A stretch of DNA of 64,000 bases from Apostichopus japonicus (lineage: Eukaryota; Echinodermata; Holothuroidea; Aspidochirotida; Stichopodidae), in NCBI RefSeq assembly GCF_037975245.1, contig NC_092580.1:31362001-31426000 (forward strand). The letters are read 5' to 3'. Each line of letters starts with the position of its first letter. Position 1 is the stretch's first letter. The notes under the pieces are model-generated. The model did not search any database. It saw nothing but the letters and a program-made list of their open reading frames with translations, and was not told where the DNA came from. The position numbers and the translations under genes are program-made. Positions 23,570-35,487 of this stretch are shown here, in pieces.

Positions 23570-23995
23570 TTGTAGATTTATATTGAACCTTGTAGATAAT
23601 CAGATTTGTTGGAATATCCTCCTATAGCTTTATATTTTCTCCTATGGATACTTTAGATCTGTTGGAATATCCATTCCTCTAACAGCTTCATATTGAACCC
23701 TGTGGATACATATGTTGGGATATCCTCTTATAGCTTTATATTTAGCCCTGTGGATACTTTAGATCTGTTGGGATATCCTCTTATATAGCTTTATATTGAA
23801 CCCTGTGGATACACCTGTTACAATATCCTCTTATTGCTTTATATTGAACCCTGTGGATACACCTGTTACAATATCCTCTTATTGCTTTATATTGAACCCT
23901 GTGGATACACCTGTTGCAATATCCTCTTATAGCTTTATATTGAACCCTGTGGATACACCTGTTACAATATCCTCTTGTAGCTGTAGATCTGTTGG
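23570..23995. repeat. Minisatellite with 48-bp core units
   Basis: Units contain CTTTATATTGAACCCTGTGG and then ATACACCTGTTACAATATCC. The right part (23796-23980) has four very similar 48-base copies and the left part is more diverged. Because 48 is a multiple of three, both strands stay open and produce artificial 16-residue peptide repeats. Confidence 0.9.
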
Positions 23996-26900
23996 AATTT
24001 TGATCCCTGCCCCGTAAATGCCTGCTTATCATAACTGAAGAGTATCTGTTTATGATCTTTGGTAAAGATCTAACCAAACATTATAGCTGAGTTCTATTAT
24101 AATAGGTACAGCCAAGAATCTTGCAAAACAGGATGCACACAAATAAAAATTCCCCTACTAGTGTAACAAGTATCTGTGTTGCTGGCTAGATATGGTTGCC
24201 TTTAGAGTACCGAATCTGGGCTCCTGAAATGTGTACACGTAAGTGTATGCTTCTACAAAATCTAAAATTGAGTTTGAGCCCGGGGGGGGGGGGCTCATTG
24301 TCCGTGCTGGAGAGGATTGCTGGATCAGATTTTTCAGATTTTGTCAACCATACAACAATAATGATGAGGAACTGATCTCATGACTTCTAAATTGGCTGTC
24401 AATACCCAACAAAATCTGTAAAATTTGTTAGAATTTGACAGAAAGCAGCATTCTTCCTGTTTTTTTAAAATACTTTCTTTGTATATATATATGTTCTCAT
24501 CCCATCAGAAAGTTATTGATGATTTAAAAAATATTTACTGTTAAGAATAATGAGCACATTAGGAAATATGTAGATATGTCCATAATATGGTAATTTTCAT
24601 TGCCCTCTAAACAAAGCTTTAACTATGTTGTAGGTTTAGTCAAATAGCTGTTACATGGCATTAGGAGCCAGGCAAAGACCTCAGTGTCTTTGTTGCTATG
24701 GTAACAAAAAATATTGATCTTTGCCCTCCTAACAACTTACATAACTCAAGTAACCAGGGGCGATATAAATTGGTATTTTGATAGCAGTTTTTTTTTTTAC
24801 TTAAAAAGAAAAACACAATTTATAACACAAAGAAAGATAATTCATGTATATAATTTTAATCAAGGCGCTTATCATAGATAATACACCTGCTCGAAATTTT
24901 AACAGCAAAATGCTACAAGATAACTGTAGCAGGTAGCATGTATGTTTGGATTAGAATTATGCAGTATAGTGTATAGGCTTAGAACATGCACTGCAGGATG
25001 TGACTCTAGCATCATAATAATAAATGCCTGAGGTGATATTTCTGGCCATGGCGATGTTATCAAAACATCCTGTTTGATTGTAATATTGCCCATTTAAACC
25101 ATAACACATCTACCTGTTATAGATTCAGTACATCATCACATTATTCACCTGTTGTCAAGGGAGCTCTTAGAAGTGCATTTTGGATTAGTAGACTATTTAG
25201 GATTCAGAAGAGAAACTGGACACCAAGTTTTGTTTTCAAGTTTGATAGCAAACTATACACATATCATATGAGGTGTTAGGCATTTCAAAAAAGATATCAC
25301 CTTGCACAATGTACTGCAAAGTGGTCCAAACTGTTACATAAAATGCAAAGATTTGCAGCAGTTTTAGCAAACAAAGAGCAGGGCTGATTTCATTATATTC
25401 TGATAAAAAAGGTTCATAAGCTTCGTAAGTGTGAAGATTAATGTTAATTACTTATTAATTCCTTTATTTACACAAGAGATGATCAAACATCTACTTGTCT
25501 GATGTAACAATGAGCATGCCAGAAAGAACGAAAGGAGATATATATATGCCTACAAATTCATAGTTTAATACTGCCCTCACTTCTGTACTGTTTGATTGAC
25601 TCTTCATGCAATAAGACCAATAGAGGCTAGAATGTTGTCCATAGAGAGAGAAAAAAATACTCTTACAGTTTGTTGAAATGAAGGCCCCATTATATCTACT
25701 TCTATCAGTGCTTTTGTACCAGTGTAATAATGAGGTGTTGTTCCTGTTTGTTTACAAAGGATGATTCTTATAAATTGTGAAATATCCTTTTGTGGGATTG
25801 TGCCACTAGGAAGTGTAGTCTCTGTATAGTATTCCTGTTAGCTTTTCAAATCTTCATGGTGAACAGTAGGCACTAAGCAGTACCACCGCCAAACACAATA
25901 TTTGCCTGTTTTAAGGAACAACCTTAAGAATTGCCAAGTAATATTATCTCTGTGATGTCATTGTGGTAACAGTCCTGAATCTCTAGCACACTATATGACA
26001 TTAGATTTCAAACATGATAATATGAGACTGTTAATCACATGATTAGGCCACGATAAATGACAGAAATTGCTTTAAATACTTTTTAAAAGTTGAACATTTT
26101 TAAGTTAACTAATATTGTTTGGTTGTCATCAAAATTAGGTAAATAACAAAGAAATGGCCAATGTGTACACTGTAGGAGTCTTGTGTAGGTTTAGTGAATA
26201 GAATACCAGCTCTTTTGGCCAGTAAAACTCACCTTTGGATGGATCATATGTGGCATACCACTACTTTTTGTTTAATTTCAGTGTCTCCAAAATGATGGTG
26301 GGTGATACCAATTCATCATATTACCTATTTTTTGGTTATTTAGTTACAATGCAATATGAATTTGATTTAAACAACTAGTCTTCTGCCGGATGACCACCAA
26401 ACTGATTTTGGTCATTTGAACAGAAATTCGTTTTTCATGGATGACCGGACAACCATTAAAAACTTTGCATTGCTGTTGGTTTGCCACCATAATATAAGGA
26501 AGAGGATGTTGTGGTGCAGGTAAAGAAACAAAGAACTCCTGTGACATCATTGCAGTCACGATACCTTGGTGGTTATTATGGCATGTTGATGCATTGTCAT
26601 TGTATCTTACACCAATTTCTTGTTGACCAAGCCTTTCCCCACACCCATAGCACCTTAAAATACACTGTAAATCTAACTTTAACATACCATGGCTCATCTA
26701 TTGGTAATCATCACTTCTCTGAAACTCTTTGTTTTTGTGGATGATGATCAGCTATTTTTACAAGGAAAAAGCTTAAATTATGAAATTCAGTAATTTAAAT
26801 CATTGAAATAGTACATCTGGAGTTCTGGACTTGTCAAGACTTTATGTGTACGAACATTTACTTTCACCTGATCAGTTGAAATAATTCACGGTTCTGATCA

Positions 26901-27379
26901 GTTGAAATAATTCACAATTGTCAGCTATATGATGACAGCACAGGAGCTGTCTCGCATATTTATTGCAAACATGTAAAACAGTGCACACACCATTATACTT
27001 CAAATCCTATTGGCTTTAATGTACATGTAACAGTTAATGTCAATACTGTCTGGTAGACTGGAAACTGTACTTTGGTCAATTAACAACTAACAAGGTAATT
27101 AATCCGATAACGAGAACACTGTACATACTGTATATACTTTTGTGTCGGATACAGTGTTTAGTTTACATACTAAATATTCTTTATGGCAGTGTATGCCTCT
27201 GCCCTTTGATATATGTACAAATACACATACGACTGAATAACTAATGTGGAAGTTGTTATGAAATGACATTATGATTTGTAGAGGTGATAAACATTCAGTT
27301 TCGGATTAGTCTGTAATCGCAGGATTACATGTGGAAATATCGTTGGCACAGCTCTTAATGTAAATATCTGCCATTGTAG

Positions 27380-27474
27380 GCCTAAAATCAAATGAGGACA
27401 GACAAAAAAGAAATAAAGAATATTGTTCTTCAATGTGGGCTGGATCTGATCCTAGCTTGGAAGAAGTTGAAGAG
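27380..27474 (+). CDS. Internal exon of gene B
   Basis: An acceptor at CCATTGTAG is followed by two bases and then 31 codons (starting LKSNEDRQKRNKEY, ending SDPSLEEVEE) up to GAG|GTAATC in phase 0. The peptide turns from basic to acidic, as the next exon continues. The phase-1 requirement at its start does not match the phase-0 end of exon 3. Either a small exon is missing, exon 3 uses the alternative donor, or the acceptor is at GAG|GACAGA (phase 0). Confidence 0.5.
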
Positions 27475-28392
27475 GTAATCTGTAGTCTTTATTTTTAGTT
27501 AAAATATGAAACTTTAATAGATAAAGTACGAAGTACAAAACTGTTTACCATATGGCTTGTCAAAGTTAATTTTTGGGCTAAGATAAGTTTCAATCTTAAC
27601 TTCTGAAACGTCGTAGATATACATTCTAGGGTCTTTGATTTTAGTTTTTAGTAACTGAAAAGTAGTTATATAGCACCATAACTAAAACAATATTCTATGG
27701 CGCTTTAAAAAGAAAAAAATCAAACATACAAATGAACAAAAACAGCAACAAGACAGAAATCAGCAAAAAATAGGATTACTTAAAGGCCTTATAAAAGGGA
27801 ACTGTCTTTAGAGCTTTTCTGAAATATATACATATATATGGATATGATAGATTGTTTAAAATAGGTCATAAATAAGAAATAATAATCACATAGACAATTA
27901 AGAAGATTACTTTCCAGAGACTAGACTTGTAATTAAAGCCTACCGGTATAAGATCAGGAAGCAAGCAACCCATTCCACTAATATTTACAAATCGCATAAT
28001 AAGCTTAAAATTAAAAAGAAAGAAAAAAGAGAGAGAGTGGGTTTTGTCGTAGTTGGTATAAGAAGCTTCAATATTTTCAAATATTTTGATCAATTTTTTG
28101 AAGAAAAAAAGGCAGAGGATAATTCCCTTTGCTTTGTTCTTGTTTACGTTATATCCCCTTCCCCTCAACCCTTACCACCTTAACTTTCAAGATATCATAT
28201 TCTTAAAACCCCTGTTGACTCATAAACATTTCCCTTGTACTCTTTCAGGGAAAATCCTGAAAAGATAACCCATCTTTTAGTAATTCGGTAGACCTTGCAA
28301 GTGGTTATAGGATATGATGAAATAACCCTTTTTACCCCCCATTTGGTTTTGAAGATGGGCTAGCCATTAAATTTCTCATCATTTTTCTGCAG

Positions 28393-28488
28393 AAGCGATG
28401 GAAGGAGGATGATGAGAATGATGAAGATGATGATGAGGATGATGTGGATGGTGCCAATGTAACATTGACGGGATACAGGACTATTGCG
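28393..28488 (+). CDS. Internal exon of gene B, acidic stretch
   Basis: A TTTTTCTGCAG acceptor and a GCG|GTAAGA donor bound 96 bases, phase 0 at both ends. It begins KRWKEDDEN, carries a run of Asp and Glu residues and ends LTGYRTIA. The acidic block after a basic N-terminus suggests a chromatin or histone-interacting nuclear protein, which is inference. The phase fits both neighbours exactly. Confidence 0.65.
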
Positions 28489-29089
28489 GTAAGAAGATTC
28501 TCCCACCCACTCTTCAAAGCATTCCTTGCTTACCACTCACCTAGATGCATTCCTATTTACCACTACTAGTGAATTGTTCCCATAATCTATAACTCTGGCA
28601 AAAGTAGGGAAAATACATCCAATCAATGGAGGCATGATTTCTTTGTCTTTAGTTGACCTCCTGCCATCTACCTACGTAGCTCAGAAAACTTGTTGACATT
28701 TGAGCGTCGCTTCCCTGTTGATCTAACTTCTGGTTCGCCCAGACTTCCTTCTCCTCCACCCTGATTTTTACAACACAAAATTGTGATTGTTACTTAGTAC
28801 GTCGACAGCTCGATTACTAAAAATCATAAGAGCTGAACTTTTGGCATTACATGTTTTCTGTATCATGGTACAGACCGGCGAGAAATGAGTTCCACAGAGA
28901 CCGATGCCGACCGGACTAGCCGATGTGATCCACTCAAATGTATCGCAATTATGAAAAGTCACTTTTCAAATTCGGGGAATCTTAGATTACTATAAAAGTC
29001 AACATGAGTGTATATACGGTGGCATTTTGAAACAAGATTTGTTTACATTGGCACGCTGAAACCTGAAATGCCTGGAATCAGAACGTTTT

Positions 29090-29138
29090 AAATAGGTTAA
29101 TGAATAGGTTAATGAATAGGTTAATGAATGGGTTAATG
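29090..29138. repeat. Short tandem repeat, 12-bp unit
   Basis: Four copies of AATAGGTTAATG, the last with AATGGG, in an intron of gene B. Confidence 0.9.
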
Positions 29139-29659
29139 TCTTGACTGTTGTTGTCGTTTATTGTGAATTGTCTCTTACAAAACCAAGAAGGAAACGGTTT
29201 GATTGTTTCAACTTTCAGTGGGAGATTTACTTGCTGTTTGAACAGAGCTCTCTCGCTCTCTCTCTCAGGAGAATACCCAAATCTCCTTCTCTCATTAAAT
29301 ACAGCCTTTTTAAGTCGGGGGGAACATTTGGCATTTGAAGCAAAGGAATTATTGCGAACAACAAGAATCCTGTCATTTCCTTACATCATGTTCAGAAGTC
29401 ACAGTTTTGCTTGATGACATCTAAACAGGTTAATGAATATGTTAACAAAGAAGAGAAAGGGTTTGCTTGGTGTTTAAGGAGTCCGATTAATACTCGATAG
29501 GATGTGAGATTAAAGCTCAGTGAAATTATTGAAATCCTCATTCGGGGTTTGCCGATTTACAATGCTAGTACTTTCTGGGGTTTAAAGTTCTTCGCTGAAT
29601 CTCTGCTTAGTGGTAACATTATTGAACAAGTTGGATGACTACTGAGCTCCAAGATCGAT

Positions 29660-29708
29660 TAATTGGGGGGGGGGACTTGTGGGGGGGGGGGGCTGGTGGG
29701 GGGTTATG
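29660..29708 (+). other. G-quadruplex-prone G-runs
   Basis: At least four G-runs of 5 to 14 bases separated by short spacers (ACTTGT, CTGGT) lie in an intron of gene B. Similar G-rich or C-rich runs occur at 10350, 23383, 32010, 34980, 57782 and 58800. Confidence 0.6.
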
Positions 29709-30711
29709 TTCATAGTCAGGTAAGTACTTGTGTTGCATCACTTGCTCAACTACCATCCTATGAAAATGAGGTTTCATCAATGCTGTGACAATATAATTGA
29801 TTGATACTTAGAAAATCATATTGTTTGTTCAATGTTCATACACAAATCAATGAAGGCAATAAGCCTGATGTCTAGATGCATCAACGTGCAACAGACACTA
29901 GTCAAAATCACCGAGGCTATCGAAAAAATATTTGTGTTCAAGATACGTTTTGCAGCTTACTAACCAATGGCAAAAATCCAAATTGATTGTTTTGAACTTT
30001 TGATGCTGAATAAATTAAGATTGTTGTTTATATAACACATGAATTTTATTTTGAAATGTTAGGAAAGGAATGGTACATGCTGTTCTTCCAATAACTTTTT
30101 CCAGATATATCTCATTTGCGAAAGATCTTGCCAGGATTTTAGGGAACAATCGCCGTTGTAGGAATCCTAGCATTAACATCATGTGCTGCTGGGGTGTGAA
30201 AACCAAAACAAATTATTACACCACACCACTCACCAGCTATTAGCCACACTTATTCTACTCACATTACCATAAAATACTCCACCAAAAAGGAAGTTAGACT
30301 ATTATACAGACCTACACAATATCAGTCAGGACTGAGGGTATATTTAGCATTAAAAAACAAACACAACCTATTCTGCATAAAAATAAATTGCCAAGGAGAG
30401 AGTCAGAAAGAGAATCCTGCATTATAAGTTGAGATTGAAATATATGCATCAGTCCTTGCTCTACTTTGACTAAATCCTCTTGATTATTTTGGCATTTGGT
30501 CATAATACAAGTATGTTTTTGAGTTATTGATCTCGTTGAAAATGAAACTATAAATGTACTGAAACGGGTCCGATATTAAAAATCTTCATACGTGTGGTAA
30601 AAAGTATTAAAGTCGCAATTCAAACCATCTCTCTGGTTAGTTCTCTCGTTCTCTCTGTTTTTTCTTTCTCTCTCGTTTAATTCCACTGTTCTCTTCTCAT
30701 CTTCTTACCAG

Positions 30712-30765
30712 GGGTCAGCACACCGTTACAATGAGGATAACTTGAGTATCCAGAGCTTCACTATG
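30712..30765 (+). CDS. Internal exon of gene B (18 codons)
   Basis: A pyrimidine-rich acceptor (TTCTCTTCTCATCTTCTTACCAG would be the tract) and an ATG|GTGAGT donor bound 54 bases, phase 0 at both ends. The peptide GSAHRYNEDNLSIQSFTM follows directly on the previous exon in phase. This is the last confidently linked exon of gene B; the downstream continuation is unclear. Confidence 0.65.
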
Positions 30766-30980
30766 GTGAGTTATATTAATTCTTATAATTATTATAATAT
30801 TTCCAGCGCCTCTTTGAATTCTCCTGACGAAATATATTCGTTAGGGCCAGTATCAAATTATACAAGTTTGGGTAATGTCAGCTTGTAAACGTTGCATCTC
30901 GATAAACAAAAGTCAATTTACGTTGTTACAAGGCACAGCCATTTATAAGCAATGACCCAGGTATTATCCCAATTATTATT

Positions 30981-32160
30981 AGCTCATACCAGCATGCTGG
31001 TGTGAGCTATTGTTACAGTGGGGCGTCTATCACTCTATCATTCTATCACTCTATCCGTCAACAATTGGTAAAACCGCTCCCACTCGCACAGTGTTTGATG
31101 GAATTTCATGGAACTTAGACACAAGGACCGTTGGGTATAGGGCCATCAGAGATGGTCCGAACTTTGGGGTCAAAGGTCACCTGTGTGCCGTAATGGGCCA
31201 TTTTGTGGAAATACGTAAAATGCTTCTTCTCCTACAGATTCCACGGTACAATGTTGAGGGTTTGTCACGATAGTACTATGGAAGTTTTACCTTCAGGGTG
31301 TTCATGAATTTAAGATCAAAGATCAACTAGGGGTCTTTTGTGGCCCGGGCCGCGGCCCTATATTTTCAAATTGCTTTCGTTCGTACAGTGTATGGCCAGT
31401 TATAATGAAACTTGGTCACAACGTTCCTAGGGATAAGGGTTACGAGGGGTGTTCGGAGAATTGAGGTCAAATGTCATTTAGGGGGTCATCGAGGGTCATT
31501 CTTTGTAATATTTTCAAATGTCTCAATCTCCTCAAGATTTTGATGGATCATATTCAAAGTTGAACTGATGATTGTTGGATTGTGTATGAATCAGGTGATG
31601 CCTAATAATTTTTGGTCGAAAGTTAATTAATTACAATTAATCCCTATTGTTTAAAAAAATCTGAGCCTTCACCTTTTTCCAAAGCTCCTTTAATTTTTCT
31701 CCCAGTCTCTGCAGTGTTTGTTTACATTTGTGGTTAAGCTCTGCAGAGGCTGTTAGTGGAATTAAAGCAGTATTGGGAGTTGTTATTAACTGTTGAACTG
31801 TAAGCATGAGAGCCCTATAGCCAATCAGCACTTGCCGATTCTTAGAAGTCTTTGAGCCTGAGGTATGTAGGCAGCCAGCCAAAATTGGTAGAGGGGAGAC
31901 AGTTTAATAGGGTAGGTCAGTGGTATTGTTTGAGAGAGTGGGTAAAATAGGATTTAAAGGGGGAAAATAGGAATTATAGCCAGTGGTGTGGCCAGGATTC
32001 TGCTAACGGAGGGGGGGGGGGTTATCCCTCATGGGCCCAAAATTGGTGGAATCTGAAAAATGACCTGAAATTTGGTGTGCCATATAGTTTTGTGGGCCCT
32101 ACATTTTTAGGCTCGAAAAGGTATGAGCTTCTGCACCATTGGTGCTCTAGTTACTGTTTT
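30981..32160. mobile_element. Dispersed repeat-like element starting with a 28-bp palindrome
   Basis: The left edge carries AGCTCATACCAGCATGCTGG, extending to GAGCT at 31008, which is nearly self-complementary. Near the right edge (about 32119-32150) GGTATGAGCTTC and ACCATTGGTGCTC appear, the first an inverted match to AGCTCATACC. Between them lie words such as GGGGTCAAAGGTCACC and GGTCATCGAGGGTCATT, typical of uncharacterised interspersed repeats. A CAGTGGTGTGGCCAGGATT word at 31981 may mark a second nested element. Edges are approximate. Confidence 0.4.
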
Positions 32161-32199
32161 GTAGGAGGAGTAATAAGTGAGGGTGGGGGGGGGGACACC

Positions 32200-33380
32200 T
32201 TGGCTGTTAACAAAATAAAATATTGATTTTGTCATGCAAGTTTGTTTGAATGACATTTATTGTCGAATTTGTATTCACACTACCTTGTTTATGGTACATA
32301 GATGCTTTTCAATGTCAGAAATAGCTGGAGTGCTTCTATTGGCCTCTTGATTTATTCTTCAGTAATGTGAGCGGATTATATGGAAAACATGATTCCTCGT
32401 TGTCAGTTTGAAGGAATCTTACTTTTGACAACAAACAATTCCCACCCGAAATAAAACAACAACTATTATTAAACTTTTAAACTACTAAAATTCTAACTAC
32501 TTACTGCTATCTTACTCTCCTTCCTCCAGTTTTATTCTCCGTAAGTCAATAAAAATTACTAGGAATTGTTTGTTCCTTTTGCCGATAAACTCATTACGGA
32601 TTAAAAAGTCAAAGGGTGTAGGAAGCTATAAATATCCCACTAGTTCACCTTACTGCTGCCCTGCAGTTATATCTAGCAATAAATATATTTAATGGCCTCG
32701 CACCTCCACTAGCCCTCACAAACAAGTGACATCATAGCATGCGGTTGAAATTTGACGTAATCTGTTGGAAGTTACTCGGGAAATTTTAACGTCATCTTTG
32801 AAGGCGACAGAATAAACAAAAAATTGGGGGCCCTGCTTTAGTTTGATGCCTTAAATGTATTCTAGCAGACTGCTGATCAGTGAAGCGCGTCAAAATGTAG
32901 GAACGGTTGTAATTTTCCATTTTAAGTGCATTAAGGAGAGTCAAAATATGGTAAAAGGATCAAAAATATTGTAAAATATGGATTCTTCTGAGTTACTGGT
33001 AACCTGAAGCTATTTTTGATTCTGCGTTTGCTAGAGTGAGTTCCTGAAATATGTACAAAATTTACAACAACAAAAAAACAGCAATAAGAAAACAGTCGGA
33101 ACTAACACAAAATGTCAACTACCTGGGACAGTTGATATAAACTGAGTTGTGGGTTGTGGATTTGCTCTTTTGCAAAACTCATCACGGCTGTTAGAACTGA
33201 CTCAAACCAAAATAGCACAATTTTCTCAGATGATTTTGTTTGCCGAAAAATTGATAGATTTATTGTAGACTATTTAAAGGTTTGTATAGAGTTGTGCATA
33301 ACTGCCACTGTTTCCCTCTGTTGTTAAACAGAGAATTCTAATGCTGTGAGGAGACAGGTAAGCACTCAATACTGTTAAGG
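32200..33380. other. No gene recognised
   Basis: AT-rich DNA. Two splice-like site pairs occur (about 32521-32542 and 33332-33357), but the first would leave an 11-base exon and the second lies in a repeat-like word. No reliable exon was found. Confidence 0.3.
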
Positions 33381-33384
33381 CAAA

Positions 33385-33896
33385 GGCTTGGTTCAGCGGT
33401 TAGAGTGTCCGCCTCACAATCCTTAGTTTCCAGGATCAAAATTCCACCAGGAGCCAGATTCTCTTGTCCTATTAAAAAATTGCTGCAGTGCAGTGGTGAT
33501 GTGTGTGGAGTCTTCCGCGGATTGAGTATTTCTGGTTTTTTAACTTGGGAAAAGGGGTTTGTTTCTGTTCTTCACTTGTTTTCCAAACAACTTTGTTCGT
33601 CATGGCCGCACTGCAGTGATGTCGAATGGGGTGCCTTTGCCTACTTCATTATTAGAGAAAGTGGTCAGATGCTGGGGCATACACTCTCGTCCGTCGGATG
33701 GGGACGTTAAATGGCGGTCCCGGGAGCAGGAATGTGAGCGAATTCACACCCCTGCCTCGTTATCCTCTGAACGCTTATCGAAAAGAGAAGGCTTGAAATA
33801 ATCCGGTGTTCATCCACGACCTAACACAGACAGGGTCTCAAATAAGCTACTGTAAGGCTTCCTGATCCTTTAGTCTCTAAACTAAACTAAGTTAAG
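33385..33896 (+). mobile_element. tRNA-derived SINE, about 510 bp
   Basis: The head resembles a tRNA: GGCTTGGTTCAGCGGTTAGA (A-box region), GTCCGCCTCACAATCC (anticodon arm) and CCAGGATCAAAATTCC (decayed B box). The body includes CGTCGGATGGGGACGTTAAA followed by GGCGGTCCCGGGAG, a word pattern I associate with conserved central domains of invertebrate SINEs. The tail ends with CTAAACTAAACTAAGTTAAG, a short-repeat tail. ORFs across it are incidental. Confidence 0.7.
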
Positions 33897-33899
33897 TAC

Positions 33900-35195
33900 G
33901 CAAGAGTAACTTCCTGACAGAACCTGTACCATCATTCGTTCATGGTGCGATAAATAGACTGTTGGACATGATTTGGATTGTTAAATGCCAAAGTGTTGGC
34001 AAAAGGTCAGAATCTTCTGTCCATGAGATCTCATACTCTCCTTTGGCATACTGTATTATTGCGATTATTGACAGTTTATAAAATAGGTATATTTCACGCT
34101 TGAAGTAACATAGAGATTAGTTTTAAACCTGAAATGAAAAAGCCTATCCCATCCATGCTCTCCCTTTTTCTGGAAACCAGGAGTTTTAATTCTTCAGACC
34201 AAATGTAATGACCGCAAACTTTTTTACAAATTACTGCACTCCATAAAGTAGTAAACATTGAAAATAAAAATTAAAATCAAAGATATTTAGTAGCATGTAG
34301 TTGTTTCTAACTTGACCTCCAAAATAACAAAATATACAAAAAAAGAAAGGGAAAATTATTCAAATTCCACAGATTATTACTGACAAAGCTTTGAAAATGT
34401 CAGAAAGTGTGGCATGATTAGTTTGGCATTTACAATAAAGGAAGCTGATGTTTCCTACTTTCCTAACAAGGAAATCTGCTAGCAGCTAGCATGATGTCAT
34501 AGATAACAGATTACATCAGAATATTCATGACTTTCCAGATAAAGAAACTAATAATGCGAATAAGGAAAACAGTTGTGGTAAGAAAGTGACATCATCGTTG
34601 TCAAGTTCAAATTTCTACAATAAGTTAACAATGTTAAAAGCAGCCTTTTTGGGGTTAACTTTGGTCTTTCTTGGGGAGTGGGGCTGGGGGAGTGGGGTCA
34701 GAATTAGAAATTAAATTCCTATAACAGTAAAGTTAATAATCTTGACTTGTCAAGCAGTATTTAAATAATGAAGGGAAAATTTCAAACCTTTTTTTGAAAA
34801 TTTCAGATTTCTCTCTTTTATGTGCGTTTTATCGTACCCAAAAAATTGTAAGCCATAATTAATTACTGGGTGAAAAATCTATGGATAGCATTTTGCTCTC
34901 ATATCAGTTGTCAATCTCATTCTACTTGGTGGGCTTTTGTAAGGTAAAAATTTCATAGAAAGGAAAAAATTTAGATGGTGGAGGGGGGAGGGGGGGGGGT
35001 GAGGGAAGAATGAAGGGGTAGATAAGAAGGATGCTTATTACTGGGAAGATATTATCTTAAAAATTTAGCTAAAATTACTGGTTTTGTGTGCAAATACAAA
35101 TATGTACAAATATATATCTACATATATTTATATTAGAAAAAAAGCAGACAAATAAGAATGACTCATAATTGACAAATAAGGTGTACTATTTTAGA
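33900..35195. other. No gene recognised
   Basis: AT-rich DNA with a G-rich run at 34980-35006 and no supported exon, RNA gene or element. Confidence 0.3.
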
Positions 35196-35199
35196 AAAT

Positions 35200-35280
35200 A
35201 TGTTGGAATTTTCGGTCCCCTGGGACCTTCGTCAGCAATACTTGGCACTTGGCAGTGGAAAGAAAAGTACAAAATGTAAC
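35200..35280 (-). mobile_element. Penelope-like end hairpin with hammerhead-like core
   Basis: On the minus strand CTGACGA is followed by A, a perfect GGTCC/GGACC stem with a CAGG loop, and then GAAA (35235-35206). This is the best copy of the CTGANGA, stem, GAAA layout in the window. The flank TTCCAACATATTTTCTAAAA continues toward lower coordinates. The single A between CTGACGA and the stem differs from a canonical hammerhead, so catalytic activity is doubtful. Confidence 0.45.
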
Positions 35281-35487
35281 ACAATGAAAGTATGATGCTA
35301 GATACTGTAAGTGTGAGTTGGCACTGATGGCATCAATACCCACATAAACCATGACTATACAGGAAGTGGATTAAGGAGCAAAGAATAGGAAGAACAGATT
35401 AAATATATATGTTTGTGGAACTGATAGTTGTTTAAGTCTCACATCACTGGCATCAACAAAGACTTGGTTGGTTCCCCGCTTTCTAGT

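Larger units (their letters stand above)
19751..27379 (+). other. Large intron (or introns) of gene B
   Basis: About 7.6 kb between exons at 19750 and 27380. It contains a tRNA-like sequence, a 406-bp MITE and three tandem-repeat blocks, listed separately. Phases of the flanking exons do not match unless an alternative splice site is used, so a small exon may be missed here. The minus-strand ORFs at 21302-21670 and 26344-26697 look like chance. Confidence 0.4.

Noticed and set aside
26344-26697. Minus-strand ORF of 117 codons overlapping a plus-strand ORF
   Set aside because: Cys/His content first suggested a transposase fragment, but no spacing matches a known domain and the overlap suggests chance.
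32531-32541. Eleven-base microexon between TTCCTCCAG and GTAAGT
   Set aside because: Too short to support without transcripts and would break the frame.
33332-33357. Possible 26-base exon (NSNAVRRQ)
   Set aside because: Splice sites are good, but the donor region matches a dispersed repeat seen at 40.5 and 43.3 kb, and the phase does not fit gene B.
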